Shown here one piece after another: positions 1 through 9,964 of a DNA stretch of 64,000 bases. Made by a program: the position numbers and the translations under genes. The stretch covers positions 218,291-282,290 of the forward strand of contig NZ_LVCF01000038.1 of assembly GCF_001594145.1 (NCBI RefSeq), written 5' to 3'. Numbering within the stretch: the stretch's first letter is position 1; each line of letters begins with the position of its first letter. Source of the stretch: Branchiibius sp. NY16-3462-2 (GTDB lineage Bacteria > Actinomycetota > Actinomycetes > Actinomycetales > Dermatophilaceae). The notes under the pieces were generated by a model. It did not search any database. It saw only the letters and a list, made by a program, of their open reading frames with translations, and had not been told where the DNA came from.

Positions 1-401
1 CCTTCCTAGCCGCCGCGGTTGGGCCGTCAGGCCAGGTGCTTGGCGTCGAGGGCGACCACCGGGCGGTGCAGGACGCTCAGGACAACATTCCAGCTAACGC
101 ATCCGTCGTGGCCTCGGACGTGGCCGCGTTCTTCGAATCCGGTCAGGTGGAGACTTCGCTCGGAGCGGTCGATCTGCTGGTGCTGGATCCGCCGCGGTCC
201 GGAGCGGGACGTGAGGTCATGCAAGCCGCGCTGGCCCGCAAACCCCGCCGCGCGGCGTACGTCGCGTGCGATCCGGCCGCTCTCGCCCGGGACCTGGCCT
301 ACGCGGCCGAGCACGGTTACCGACTGGCCTCGTTGCGGGCGTTCGACGCGTTCCCGATGACGCACCACGTCGAGTGCATCGCGATCCTCGAACCCGCCTG
401 A
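1..401 (+). CDS. Class I SAM-dependent RNA (uracil-C5) methyltransferase, C-terminal part
   Basis: This is the 3' end of a gene that begins before the window; the reading frame is open from base 3. It resembles the RumA/TrmA (TRAM-domain) family, which methylates C5 of uridine in rRNA or tRNA with S-adenosylmethionine. Visible are a SAM-binding segment (VLGVEGDHRAV), the substrate-pocket motif LDPPRSGAG, and ACDPAALARDL, which carries the cysteine that attacks uracil C6 in this family. The C-terminal MTHHVECIAIL is also typical. Which RNA position is modified cannot be told from the fragment. The next gene is convergent, 48 bases away. Confidence 0.85.
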   Translation, partial: FLAAAVGPSGQVLGVEGDHRAVQDAQDNIPANASVVASDVAAFFESGQVETSLGAVDLLVLDPPRSGAGREVMQAALARKPRRAAYVACDPAALARDLAYAAEHGYRLASLRAFDAFPMTHHVECIAILEPA

Positions 402-449
402 CCGTGTCCCCTGGTTCCTACGTTCGCGGCGTCAGAGTTGCATGGGCAG

Positions 450-878
450 TCAGAGTTTCAGGCGAGTCAGCACCTCTCGCGGTGTAAGAACCGCGACGGC
501 GAGATTCTCGGCCGCGTGTAGGTCATCGTCGCCGGTGGCAATCACGTCCGCGGCGGCACGAAGTGCAAGAGCTACGAGGTAATCGTCCTTGCGGTCGCGC
601 GTAGCCCGGGGTGGATCAGGAATGTCCGCGTGCCACTCACCGAGTCGACGCATCTGCTCCTCGAATGCGGCGCCGGCTCCCGGTTTCACGTACTTGGCCA
701 GCTTGGGTCGGCCGAGCACGTCAATCACCTCGCCTACCAAGTGCGCGGTCACAATGGGAACAAGGGTGCCGTCGTCAATGAGGCCAAGAATGGCTCCGGG
801 AGCGCCAGAGGGCGTGATCGTGGTGGAGATGAACACGTTCGGGTCGATGACGATTCGACGCGGTGGTGCACCCGTCAC
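450..878 (-). CDS. PIN-domain toxin (COG1569-like) of a VapBC-like pair
   Basis: 142-residue PIN-domain protein, a likely metal-dependent RNase toxin. Acidic residues expected of the PIN active site are visible: Asp in VIDPNVFIS near residue 12, Glu in LVGEVIDVL near 50, and Asp in KDDYLVALAL and ATGDDDL near 98-118. The GTG start overlaps the stop of the upstream antitoxin gene in a GTGA junction, so the two are translationally coupled with the antitoxin first, the usual order. The target RNA is unknown. No frameshift or missing core residue was noticed. Confidence 0.8.
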   Translation of the reverse strand: MTGAPPRRIVIDPNVFISTTITPSGAPGAILGLIDDGTLVPIVTAHLVGEVIDVLGRPKLAKYVKPGAGAAFEEQMRRLGEWHADIPDPPRATRDRKDDYLVALALRAAADVIATGDDDLHAAENLAVAVLTPREVLTRLKL

Positions 879-1117
879 CCCGCGGTGCGCTCCGAACGGG
901 CAGCCGCGAGTTCGGCCTGGGCCAGCGCCATCGCCTCGTCTTCAGAGATTTCTTCGCCAGTCCGGTATGCGGCCATGGTCTCGGCCAAGCGACCACCTCC
1001 GAGGCCGCGTCGGATGGCCGCGGCCAGCACTTCGCTGCGAGATTGTCCAGACTCCGCCGCCTGAGCGTCAAGCAACTCAACGAGGTCGTCGTCGACGTTG
1101 ACCGGAAGAATGGTCAT
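875..1117 (-). CDS. Ribbon-helix-helix antitoxin
   Basis: About 80 residues. The N-terminal half (MTILPVNVDDDLVELLDAQ followed by GQSRSEVLAAAIRRGL) is a ribbon-helix-helix DNA-binding fold, which should bind the pair's own promoter as a dimer. The acidic and alanine-rich C-terminal half (EEISEDEAMALAQAELAAA) would wrap the toxin. I start at the ATG at 1117, not the longer in-frame start at 1162, because a strong Shine-Dalgarno (GAGGGGAG on the minus strand) lies just upstream and the fold begins here. It overlaps the toxin start by 4 bases. Confidence 0.8.
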   Translation of the reverse strand: MTILPVNVDDDLVELLDAQAAESGQSRSEVLAAAIRRGLGGGRLAETMAAYRTGEEISEDEAMALAQAELAAARSERTAG

Positions 1118-1305
1118 TGCAGGACTCCCCTCGGCAGGCTGGCGGGATTGGTGCGTTCGCATTCTATCCGCGTGAGTACGGCGGTCGGCTGACCATGTGC
1201 GGGTATACCGCGACTTCGTCTCGTCGCGGTTTCGTCAACAGTTGCGGTGTCTGGGCTTGATCACCCAATGATTGGTGGTGGTTTCGTCAATTGTCGAGGC
1301 GTGCC
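1118..1305. other. Intergenic region between oxidoreductase and antitoxin genes
   Basis: No gene seen. It should contain the promoter of the toxin-antitoxin pair. A short imperfect hairpin (CACCCAAT/ATTGGTG, about 1262-1277) sits just past the oxidoreductase stop and could act as a weak terminator. The string GGTTTCGTCAA occurs twice (about 1227 and 1279), with no function I can assign. Confidence 0.3.
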
Positions 1306-2259
1306 CTACGACTGGTTCAACGGTGCCAGCGCTTCGCCGAGTTGGGTGACGCGGCCCTCGACGTGACCGTTGGCGATCAGGTTCACCGTCACCCCGTCGA
1401 CGCCGCGGTCGAGCAGCGACTGGACACCAGCCGCCACCTCCGAACTGTCGCCGATCAGCACCGACCCAGCGCGCTGGCCCGCCTCCGGGTGATCCGCGAC
1501 GAACGCGTCGAACTCCTGCTGCGCCTGCTCGTGGGTCGGGGCGATGCAGGCGCTGGCCTGGATGCTGACAGTGATCTCCGAGCGGTCGCGGCCGAGGCGT
1601 TCGCAGTGACCGGCCAGCGCGTCCAGCTTGCGCGGGATCTCATCCGGTGCGCAGATCAGGTTGGACTCATCGCCGTACTGCGCCACCAGACGCAGCGTCT
1701 TCTTCTCGCCGGCGCCACCGATCAGGACCGGGATCGGGCTGAGCGGTGCGGGGTGGTTCATCGCGTCATGGACTGTGTAGTACTTGCCCTCAAGAGACGG
1801 GTTCTCGCCGCGCAGCATCCCGGTAAGGATCTGCAGCGATTCCTCCAGCTTCTCGAATCGCTCTGTGAACGTGTCGAATTCGTAGCCAAGACTGTTGTGT
1901 TCGAGCTCGAACCAGCCGGCACCGATACCTAATTGGGCGCGGCCACCGGACACCACATCGAGCGCCGTCACTTCCTTGGCCAGCAGCGTCGGGTTGCGGT
2001 AGGTGTTGCCGGTGACCAACGCCGACAGCCGCACGCGTTCGGTGTGCTGCGACAGCGCCGACAGCAGCGTGTAGCACTCGAGCATCGGCTGGTCCGGAGA
2101 GCCGATCATCGCCAGTTGGTAGAAGTGGTCCATCACCAGGACCGTGTCGAAACCCGACGCCTCGGCCTCGCGGGCCTGGCGCACCACGGTCGGAAACAGC
2201 TGATCGGGCGCGCTGTCGGGGTAGCTGAAGTTGGGGATCTGGTAGCCCAAACGTGTCAT
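1306..2259 (-). CDS. LLM-class F420-dependent oxidoreductase
   Basis: 317-residue member of the bacterial luciferase-like (TIM-barrel) family whose actinobacterial members usually use reduced coenzyme F420 or flavin. Features: N-terminal MTRLGYQIPNFSYP, VLVMDHFYQL, the phosphate/cofactor stretch SALVTGNTYRNPTLLAKEV near residues 80-97, and GIGAGWFELEHNSLGYEF near 115-131. The start at 2259 opens exactly where the family fold starts; the longer open frame upstream overlaps the neighbour and is not supported. It follows the reductase gene at 10 bases and is probably co-transcribed. The substrate cannot be inferred. Confidence 0.85.
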   Translation of the reverse strand: MTRLGYQIPNFSYPDSAPDQLFPTVVRQAREAEASGFDTVLVMDHFYQLAMIGSPDQPMLECYTLLSALSQHTERVRLSALVTGNTYRNPTLLAKEVTALDVVSGGRAQLGIGAGWFELEHNSLGYEFDTFTERFEKLEESLQILTGMLRGENPSLEGKYYTVHDAMNHPAPLSPIPVLIGGAGEKKTLRLVAQYGDESNLICAPDEIPRKLDALAGHCERLGRDRSEITVSIQASACIAPTHEQAQQEFDAFVADHPEAGQRAGSVLIGDSSEVAAGVQSLLDRGVDGVTVNLIANGHVEGRVTQLGEALAPLNQS

Positions 2260-2269
2260 GTCTTCGACG

Positions 2270-3085
2270 CTACTCGCGCAGGAACTCCCGCGCGCCGCGC
2301 AATCGGGTGGCCAGGCTGGCCTGTGTAGCACTGCTGTCCAGACGTACGTCGCGTGGTCGCCACCGCTCCATGTCCTGGGTTCGCGAGGGGAGGCAATCGG
2401 GATCCAGCCCGTCACGGGTCGCGATCAGCTGGCCCAACTCGAGCCGGGACACCGCATCGGCGCCTCCCACGTGGTGGATGCCACTGCGATCGCCCAGGGC
2501 CAATTCCAGCAGCGCAGACGCGAGATCGGCCACGTGCACCGGGCAGCGGAACTCATCGGTGAACAGGAATCCCGCACCGCCAGAAGCCAGTTCGTGCACG
2601 AACTGCTCCGGCTGCGACCGGCCGTCGGAGCTGATGATCAGCGACGACCGGGCGATGATCGCGCCCGGGTCGATCGTCGCAACGGCGACCTCGGCGGCTG
2701 CCTTCGCTGCGCCGTACGGGGTAATAGGAGACGGATCGTCGCTCTCGAAATAGGGGGAGGGTTGACCCGCGAACAGCGCGTCCGAACTCACGTGCACCAG
2801 GCGGGCACTCACGGCAGAGGAAACGCTGGCGAGCCGGGCGGCACCCAGCGCGGCGACCTGCCAGTCCGCGCCGGCGTACGCCGCATTGATGATGATCTCG
2901 GGCCGCACGTCGGCGAGAACGTCGCTGACGTCTGAGGGGGAGCGCAGGTCCAGATGCCGCCACGTCACCCACGGCTCCCCGGGCCACCTCGCGAAGGTGC
3001 CGACCGGATCGTGACCCTGCTCGAGGCAGCGCAGCAGCAACTCGCCACCCAGCAGACCGGTCCCGCCGACGATGAGGATGCGCAC
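2270..3085 (-). CDS. RmlD-like NAD(P)-dependent sugar-nucleotide reductase (extended SDR)
   Basis: 271-residue Rossmann-fold protein resembling dTDP-4-dehydrorhamnose reductase. The N-terminal VRILIVGGTGLLGGEL carries the GxxGxxG nucleotide-binding motif, and PYGAAKAAAE carries the YxxxK catalytic pair. I chose the GTG at 3085 because the fold starts there; an open frame continues upstream to 3151. No other rhamnose-pathway genes lie nearby, so an actual role in dTDP-rhamnose synthesis is doubtful. A general NAD-dependent epimerase/reductase is the safer name. Confidence 0.7.
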   Translation of the reverse strand: MRILIVGGTGLLGGELLLRCLEQGHDPVGTFARWPGEPWVTWRHLDLRSPSDVSDVLADVRPEIIINAAYAGADWQVAALGAARLASVSSAVSARLVHVSSDALFAGQPSPYFESDDPSPITPYGAAKAAAEVAVATIDPGAIIARSSLIISSDGRSQPEQFVHELASGGAGFLFTDEFRCPVHVADLASALLELALGDRSGIHHVGGADAVSRLELGQLIATRDGLDPDCLPSRTQDMERWRPRDVRLDSSATQASLATRLRGAREFLRE

Positions 3086-3208
3086 CCGCCGATCGTAGGG
3101 CCGCAGGGCTGCCGGGACGCCGGTCGCGGTGGGAGGATCGGAGGGAGCCACACCCCACGTCAGGTTAGGTCTGCCTTCGCTGAAAGACCGCGGGCCGATG
3201 TGAGAACA

Positions 3209-3228
3209 TTATCTTGACGTCAAGATAA
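3209..3228. promoter_or_regulatory. Perfect 20-bp palindrome upstream of aconitase, candidate operator
   Basis: TTATCTTGACGTCAAGATAA is identical to its own reverse complement and ends 23 bases before the aconitase start codon, next to the ribosome-binding site AAGGAG (3241-3246). Dyads of this size are typical of MarR- or TetR-family sites. Aconitase is controlled by TamR (MarR family) in Streptomyces and AcnR (TetR family) in Corynebacterium. I cannot confirm that this sequence matches either known site. No regulator gene is adjacent. Confidence 0.7.
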
Positions 3229-3251
3229 ATCGATCGGACGAAGGAGTCGTC

Positions 3252-6014
<2,763 letters not shown>

Positions 6015-6032
6015 GCCCGATTACGTACGCCG

Positions 6033-6065
6033 CGAAGGGGAGTCCCGCTGGGGGGCTCCCCTTCG
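6033..6065 (+). terminator. Terminator-like hairpin after acnA
   Basis: CGAAGGGGAG (6033-6042) pairs perfectly with CTCCCCTTCG (6056-6065), 10 base pairs. The U tract after it is poor (TCGTGCTT), as is common in high-GC actinobacteria. It separates acnA from the accessory genes that follow. Confidence 0.65.
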
Positions 6066-6090
6066 TCGTGCTTGGGTGAGCCCGTTGACG

Positions 6091-6132
6091 TATGGCAACT
6101 ATAGTTGCTGAACCTCTACTATAGTTGCCATA
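6091..6132. promoter_or_regulatory. Compound inverted repeat, candidate autoregulatory operator
   Basis: A 14-base arm TATGGCAACTATAG (6091-6104) is repeated in inverted form as CTATAGTTGCCATA (6119-6132). The first arm is itself part of a second perfect dyad, GCAACTATAGTTGC (6095-6108). The whole element lies immediately before the ribosome-binding site AGGAGG and the GTG start of the HTH-nucleotidyltransferase gene, next to a possible -35 TTGACG (6085-6090). The position suits autorepression by that gene's HTH domain or by a complex with its partner. Confidence 0.7.
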
Positions 6133-6142
6133 GGAGGTAGTC

Positions 6143-6775
6143 GTGGACTCACGCCATCCGCTAGCAGTCATTACGCCCACCCTGGACGGCGACGTCTTGA
6201 TGTGTCTGGCGCGCGCAGAGGAGAGCTTCACCCCGGGGCAGCTACAACGAATGCTGCCTGACGCTTCGGTGCACGGTATCCGGAAGGTCCTCAATCGGCT
6301 TGCGGCTCAAGGAATTGTGGCGACTTCGCGGGGCGGAGGCGCTGCGGTCATGTATTCGCTGAATCGGGATCACCTCGCCGCGAATGCCGTGATGGATCTG
6401 GTGTTCCAAGCACAGCGGTTGGCTGATCGGCTTGAATCCGCGCTGAGTAGATGGCAGGTAAAGCCCTGGTACGCGGCCCTTTTCGGTTCATGGGCGCGTG
6501 GATCCGCGCAGGGAGATTCCGATGTAGACATTTTCTTGGTCCGGCCGGCCGCAACCGACGACGAGGTGTGGGATGCGCAGGTGCTCGACCTCGAGCAGGC
6601 AGTCACGAAGTGGACCGGAAATGATGCGCAATGCTTCACGGTCGACCGAGCAGATCTCAAGTCTCTGAACAACGATCCGGTTCTTGGCTCGATTCAACAC
6701 GAAGGGCTCACTCTCCACGGGAGCAAGAGTGACTTCTCGCGCCAGTTCCGGGCCGTATCTCCGCAGCGCGCATGA
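6143..6775 (+). CDS. HTH-nucleotidyltransferase (MNT-type) fusion, probable antitoxin-like component
   Basis: 210 residues with two parts. Residues about 10-75 look like a winged helix-turn-helix (TPGQLQRML then VHGIRKVLNRLAAQGIV). Residues about 105-200 are a minimal nucleotidyltransferase domain with GSWARG at 115-120 and the metal-binding SDVDIFLV at 126-133. MNT-domain proteins paired with HEPN partners act as toxin-antitoxin systems in which the MNT protein AMPylates and silences the HEPN RNase. The start is a GTG preceded by AGGAGG. The stop overlaps the next start in ATGA, so the pair is translationally coupled. The compound operator upstream fits autoregulation. Confidence 0.75.
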   Translation: MDSRHPLAVITPTLDGDVLMCLARAEESFTPGQLQRMLPDASVHGIRKVLNRLAAQGIVATSRGGGAAVMYSLNRDHLAANAVMDLVFQAQRLADRLESALSRWQVKPWYAALFGSWARGSAQGDSDVDIFLVRPAATDDEVWDAQVLDLEQAVTKWTGNDAQCFTVDRADLKSLNNDPVLGSIQHEGLTLHGSKSDFSRQFRAVSPQRA

Positions 6776-6996
6776 GGACAAAGCGCTCCAGCCCGGCGGT
6801 GATCGCGGGACGTCTCGCCAAAGCCGCCCAGTTCGCAGATGTCGCGCGCGGCCTGACCACTGATTCGGAGGCGGACTCGGCGGACGCATTCGTCGCGCTT
6901 GCAGTGCTGTCGGGAATCGCATCGTCTGACGTGATCTGTTGCGTTCGTCTTGGCGAATACTCCAGCGGGCAAAGCCATTCCGAGACGGTGTCCTAG
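6772..6996 (+). CDS. Short HEPN-like partner of the MNT protein, probably truncated
   Basis: 74 residues starting at an ATG that overlaps the MNT stop (ATGA). It is helix-rich (AVIAGRLAKAAQFADVARGL, ADAFVALAVLSGIASSDVICCVRLG), a pattern I associate with small actinobacterial proteins encoded beside MNT genes. It ends abruptly after GQSHSETVS at an in-frame TAG, where I would expect a further helical half. The absence of a continuation suggests truncation by a nonsense mutation or deletion. A clean HEPN RxxxxH motif is not evident; the only candidate is R...H in RLGEYSSGQSH. Function is inferred mainly from coupling. Confidence 0.5.
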   Translation: MRTKRSSPAVIAGRLAKAAQFADVARGLTTDSEADSADAFVALAVLSGIASSDVICCVRLGEYSSGQSHSETVS

Positions 6997-7065
6997 AGAC
7001 CGCAACACGCCTCAGCTAGGTCCGAGACCGCGCTTTCTACACCCGGTCGAGCAGCCAGGCGTGAC

Positions 7066-7629
7066 TCACCAGTTGGTGCGATCGGTTGCCAACGCGGCGT
7101 ACGCATATCCGTCGACCCAGCCCAACTCGTGATGCCACGAGTCCTGCACGCCATGCCGCTCGCGGCGCATGCCAGCCTTCTCCAGCACCCGGGCGGACGC
7201 ACTGTTGTCGGCGAAACACCCTGCGGTGACACGGCGTAGACCAAGATCGACGAACGCCGCGTGCAGTAGTCCCCGCGCGATGGCGGTCGCCACTCCGCGC
7301 CCGGAGCACGCCGGCCGCACGATATAGCCGATCCCCGCCTCCGTCCCTTTGGGCCAGCCGGGCTGATGCATCCCGTCGGCGAGTTCGAGGAATCCCATCC
7401 CCACGGCGCTGCCGTCGAGGATCGCCACACAGGAGAAGTCGGTGTCGCTGGTGGCGACGGCCGACCACTCGGCCCGGAAGGCCTCCGGATCAACGTGGGT
7501 CCGCAGCATCCACCGGTTCACGTCCGGCAGGTTCCGGAACGCCAGGAGGTCCTCGATCTCAGAGGCCGATGGATAGCGCAGGGTCAGTCCATCAACCAGT
7601 TTTGGCCAGGGTCGCGGCATGCGACTCAT
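7066..7629 (-). CDS. GNAT-family N-acetyltransferase
   Basis: 187 residues resembling RimJ/RimL-type acetyltransferases: LTLRYPSASEIEDLLAFRN at the N-terminus, EAGIGYIVRPACSGRGVAT carrying the acetyl-CoA pyrophosphate loop (SGRGVA) near residues 95-112, and the C-terminal NSASARVLEKAGMRRE. It transfers acetyl from acetyl-CoA to an amine, but the acceptor (protein N-terminus, antibiotic or small molecule) cannot be predicted. The ATG at 7629 is supported by the family's N-terminal strand. It stands alone between the MNT pair and a broken hydrolase gene. Confidence 0.85.
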   Translation of the reverse strand: MSRMPRPWPKLVDGLTLRYPSASEIEDLLAFRNLPDVNRWMLRTHVDPEAFRAEWSAVATSDTDFSCVAILDGSAVGMGFLELADGMHQPGWPKGTEAGIGYIVRPACSGRGVATAIARGLLHAAFVDLGLRRVTAGCFADNSASARVLEKAGMRRERHGVQDSWHHELGWVDGYAYAALATDRTNW

Positions 7630-7680
7630 CCTGCGAGCCGCCAGGATCGCTGTCGACCGATTTTCGACCCAGGTGGCGGG

Positions 7681-8434
7681 TCAGCCGACTGGCCGGACCG
7701 CCTCGGCCAGCCGATCGGCGTACTCATCGGGTTGTTCGATGTAGGAAAAGTGGCCGGACCGCTCGAACGAGACGACCTCGCCGCCGTCGACCTGCGAACG
7801 GAAGGCATCGATGATCGCCGGTGGACAGACCAAATCCTTGGATCCCACGAAAAGGTATGAACGGCAGGCAAGTTGGGCCAGACGAGGTGTGCGATCGCGG
7901 TAGAGGTCCCCAACAAGCGGTAGGTGGCTGACGCCTTTGGCCCAGTCCAGGTCGGTGGGAGCCTGGCTGGCAAGTTCAAGGTAGGTCGCCAGGCCGTTCT
8001 CGTCATAGGTGAACAACCGCAGGTAGTCCGGGCCCAGTTCCTGCATGGCAGACAGCACCTGCGGGTCGAACATCAGCCGCTGCGGCGACTGCGCTGCCCT
8101 GCGGCAGATCCCGGCCGCCTCCGACTTGCCGGCAGCTTCCAGGAGACTTGCGGCGACTGGCAGTCGATAGCGGTCCGTGGCGTCGCAGTCCCACGAGGGG
8201 CAGTCGAAGACCGCCACCTGGATCGACTCCGGATGCTGGAGCGCATAGTCCAGCAGGTAGCCACCGCCGGCGGAATGACCCACCGCGCTCCACCAGCCGG
8301 TCACCGACGCTGGTCATGAAGTCCCAGCATGAGTTGCCGGGGCCACCGTGGACGAAGAGAACCGGCACAGCATCTCGTGGCCCGCGGTCATCGACGTACA
8401 CATGGACATCGTTGATCTCGATGAGGCCGCTCAC
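7681..8434 (-). pseudogene. Alpha/beta-hydrolase (proline iminopeptidase-like), internally deleted and frameshifted
   Basis: The start (8434) encodes MSGLIEINDVHVYVDDRG followed by the oxyanion-hole motif VLFVHGGPGNSCWDFM. In another frame, from about 8300 to 7681, come the nucleophile elbow VGHSAGGGYLLDYAL, a lid domain, an acid strand (SYLFVGSKDLVCPP) and the catalytic His region SFERSGHFSYIEQP. In intact relatives some 60 residues separate HGGPG from GxSxGG. Here only about a dozen remain and the frame changes, so a segment was lost around 8290-8310. No complete product can be made. Confidence 0.8.
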
Positions 8435-8555
8435 GCACGCTCCTTGGTCTGCCGGATGGTCCCCAGGGTGTTTTCAGGCCCGGAAGTCCCCAGCGTAAGA
8501 ACTTTCGGTGTCCAATAGGTGATTGGAAACAATTTCCCGACCGGAGGTTCGCACT

Positions 8556-9899
8556 GTGTCTGCTCCATCGTCCCGTCAGTCCGTCCGCAGCAGCGTCGCT
8601 ACGGGTCGTCTTCCCAACCTCAGCCGTCGTCAGCTCGTCGTCGGGGGCGGTGCCCTGGCCGCCGGTGGACTGCTGCTCGGCGGGCCGGCCGGAGCGGCAT
8701 CTGCCACAACCCGGGCGGTCACCAGCACCGATCAGAAGATCGCCAACCACCACTTCCGCGCACCGTTCGATTTCCTGCGTGGCAGTCGCGACGGCGCCAT
8801 CCCGACCCGGCTGGGCCTGCGTCTTGGCCACACCAGCAAGACCCGCACGTACGCCGATCTGGCCCCTGGCAGCCCCACCGTCACCTATGACTACGGCTCC
8901 TGGACGTCACCGTGGCTGAGCAGTGGTTTCGCCCTCAACGAGTTGATCAGTTCGTGGAACGCCGACACTCCGAACGGCACCTGGATCGAGTCCCAGGTCC
9001 GCGGTGTGGATGAGACCGGGACGACCTCCGACTGGTTCGTGCTGGGTCGCTGGTGCAGCAACGACCTGGCCGACGGTGGCGCGATCAGCCGCACCTCGGT
9101 CGACGACCAGGCCACCGACATCGCGACCGTGTGGACCGACACGCTGCACGTCTACAGCGGCCACACCTTTAGCAAGGTCCAGTTGCGAATCCTGTTGATG
9201 CGCAAGGCCGGAACCCGGTTGACCCCAACCGTCAGCTTCTTCGGTGCGGTCGCCTCGAACCTGCCGGACGACGTACCGTCGACCAGCTCGTTCGGGCTGC
9301 GCAGTGGGATCGCGCTCCCGGTACCGCCCTACTCCCAGGAGTTGCACGAGGGGCAGTACCCGCAGTGGGACAACGGCGGCGAAGCGTGGTGCTCGCCGAC
9401 GTCGACCTCGATGGTGGTCGCCTACTGGCGCCGTGGCCCGTCCGCCAAGGACCTTGCCTGGGTCGAGCCCAAGGTGGACCCGCAGGTGGCGTACGCCGCG
9501 CGCAACACCTACGACGCGGCGTACGAAGGATGCGGCAACTGGCCGTTCAACACGGCGTACGCCGGGCGGTGGGGTCTGGAGGCGTACGTCACCCGGCTGC
9601 GCAACCTGCGGGAGGCCGAGCCGTTCCTCCGTGCTGGCATTCCGCTGATCACCTCGATCGCCTTCGAGCCCGGCGAGCTCGACGGTGCGGGTTACAGCAC
9701 CGACGGTCACTTGATGGTGCTGGCCGGCTTCACCGACAAGGGCGACGTGGTCATGAACGACCCCGCTAGTCACCTGATCAAGTCCGATGCAGCCGTCCGC
9801 ACGACCTACCGGCGCGACCAGTTCGAGAAGCTCTGGCTGGCGGCCAGCGGCGGCACGGCGTACGTCATCCACCCGCCCCACCTGCGCGCCAGGCACTGA
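8556..9899 (+). CDS. Tat-exported C39-like cysteine peptidase family protein
   Basis: 447 residues. A twin-arginine signal (LSRRQLVVGGGALAAGG, residues about 22-38) ends near AGAASA, so the protein should be exported folded. The C-terminal half carries a papain-like peptidase core: the Cys in EAWCSPTSTSMVVAYW, the His in DGHLMVLAGF and the Asn/Asp in VVMNDPAS. I start at the GTG at 8556, with GGAGG nine bases upstream, not at the earlier TTG at 8523. Similar exported C39-like proteins occur in many actinobacteria without known substrates. It precedes dxs on the same strand. Confidence 0.8.
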   Translation: MSAPSSRQSVRSSVATGRLPNLSRRQLVVGGGALAAGGLLLGGPAGAASATTRAVTSTDQKIANHHFRAPFDFLRGSRDGAIPTRLGLRLGHTSKTRTYADLAPGSPTVTYDYGSWTSPWLSSGFALNELISSWNADTPNGTWIESQVRGVDETGTTSDWFVLGRWCSNDLADGGAISRTSVDDQATDIATVWTDTLHVYSGHTFSKVQLRILLMRKAGTRLTPTVSFFGAVASNLPDDVPSTSSFGLRSGIALPVPPYSQELHEGQYPQWDNGGEAWCSPTSTSMVVAYWRRGPSAKDLAWVEPKVDPQVAYAARNTYDAAYEGCGNWPFNTAYAGRWGLEAYVTRLRNLREAEPFLRAGIPLITSIAFEPGELDGAGYSTDGHLMVLAGFTDKGDVVMNDPASHLIKSDAAVRTTYRRDQFEKLWLAASGGTAYVIHPPHLRARH

Positions 9900-9964
9900 G
9901 GGAGCCGCCCAGCGGGCGCGCGCGTCGTAGACTCAGGGGACTTTGAGGAAAGGCGTGCGTACCT

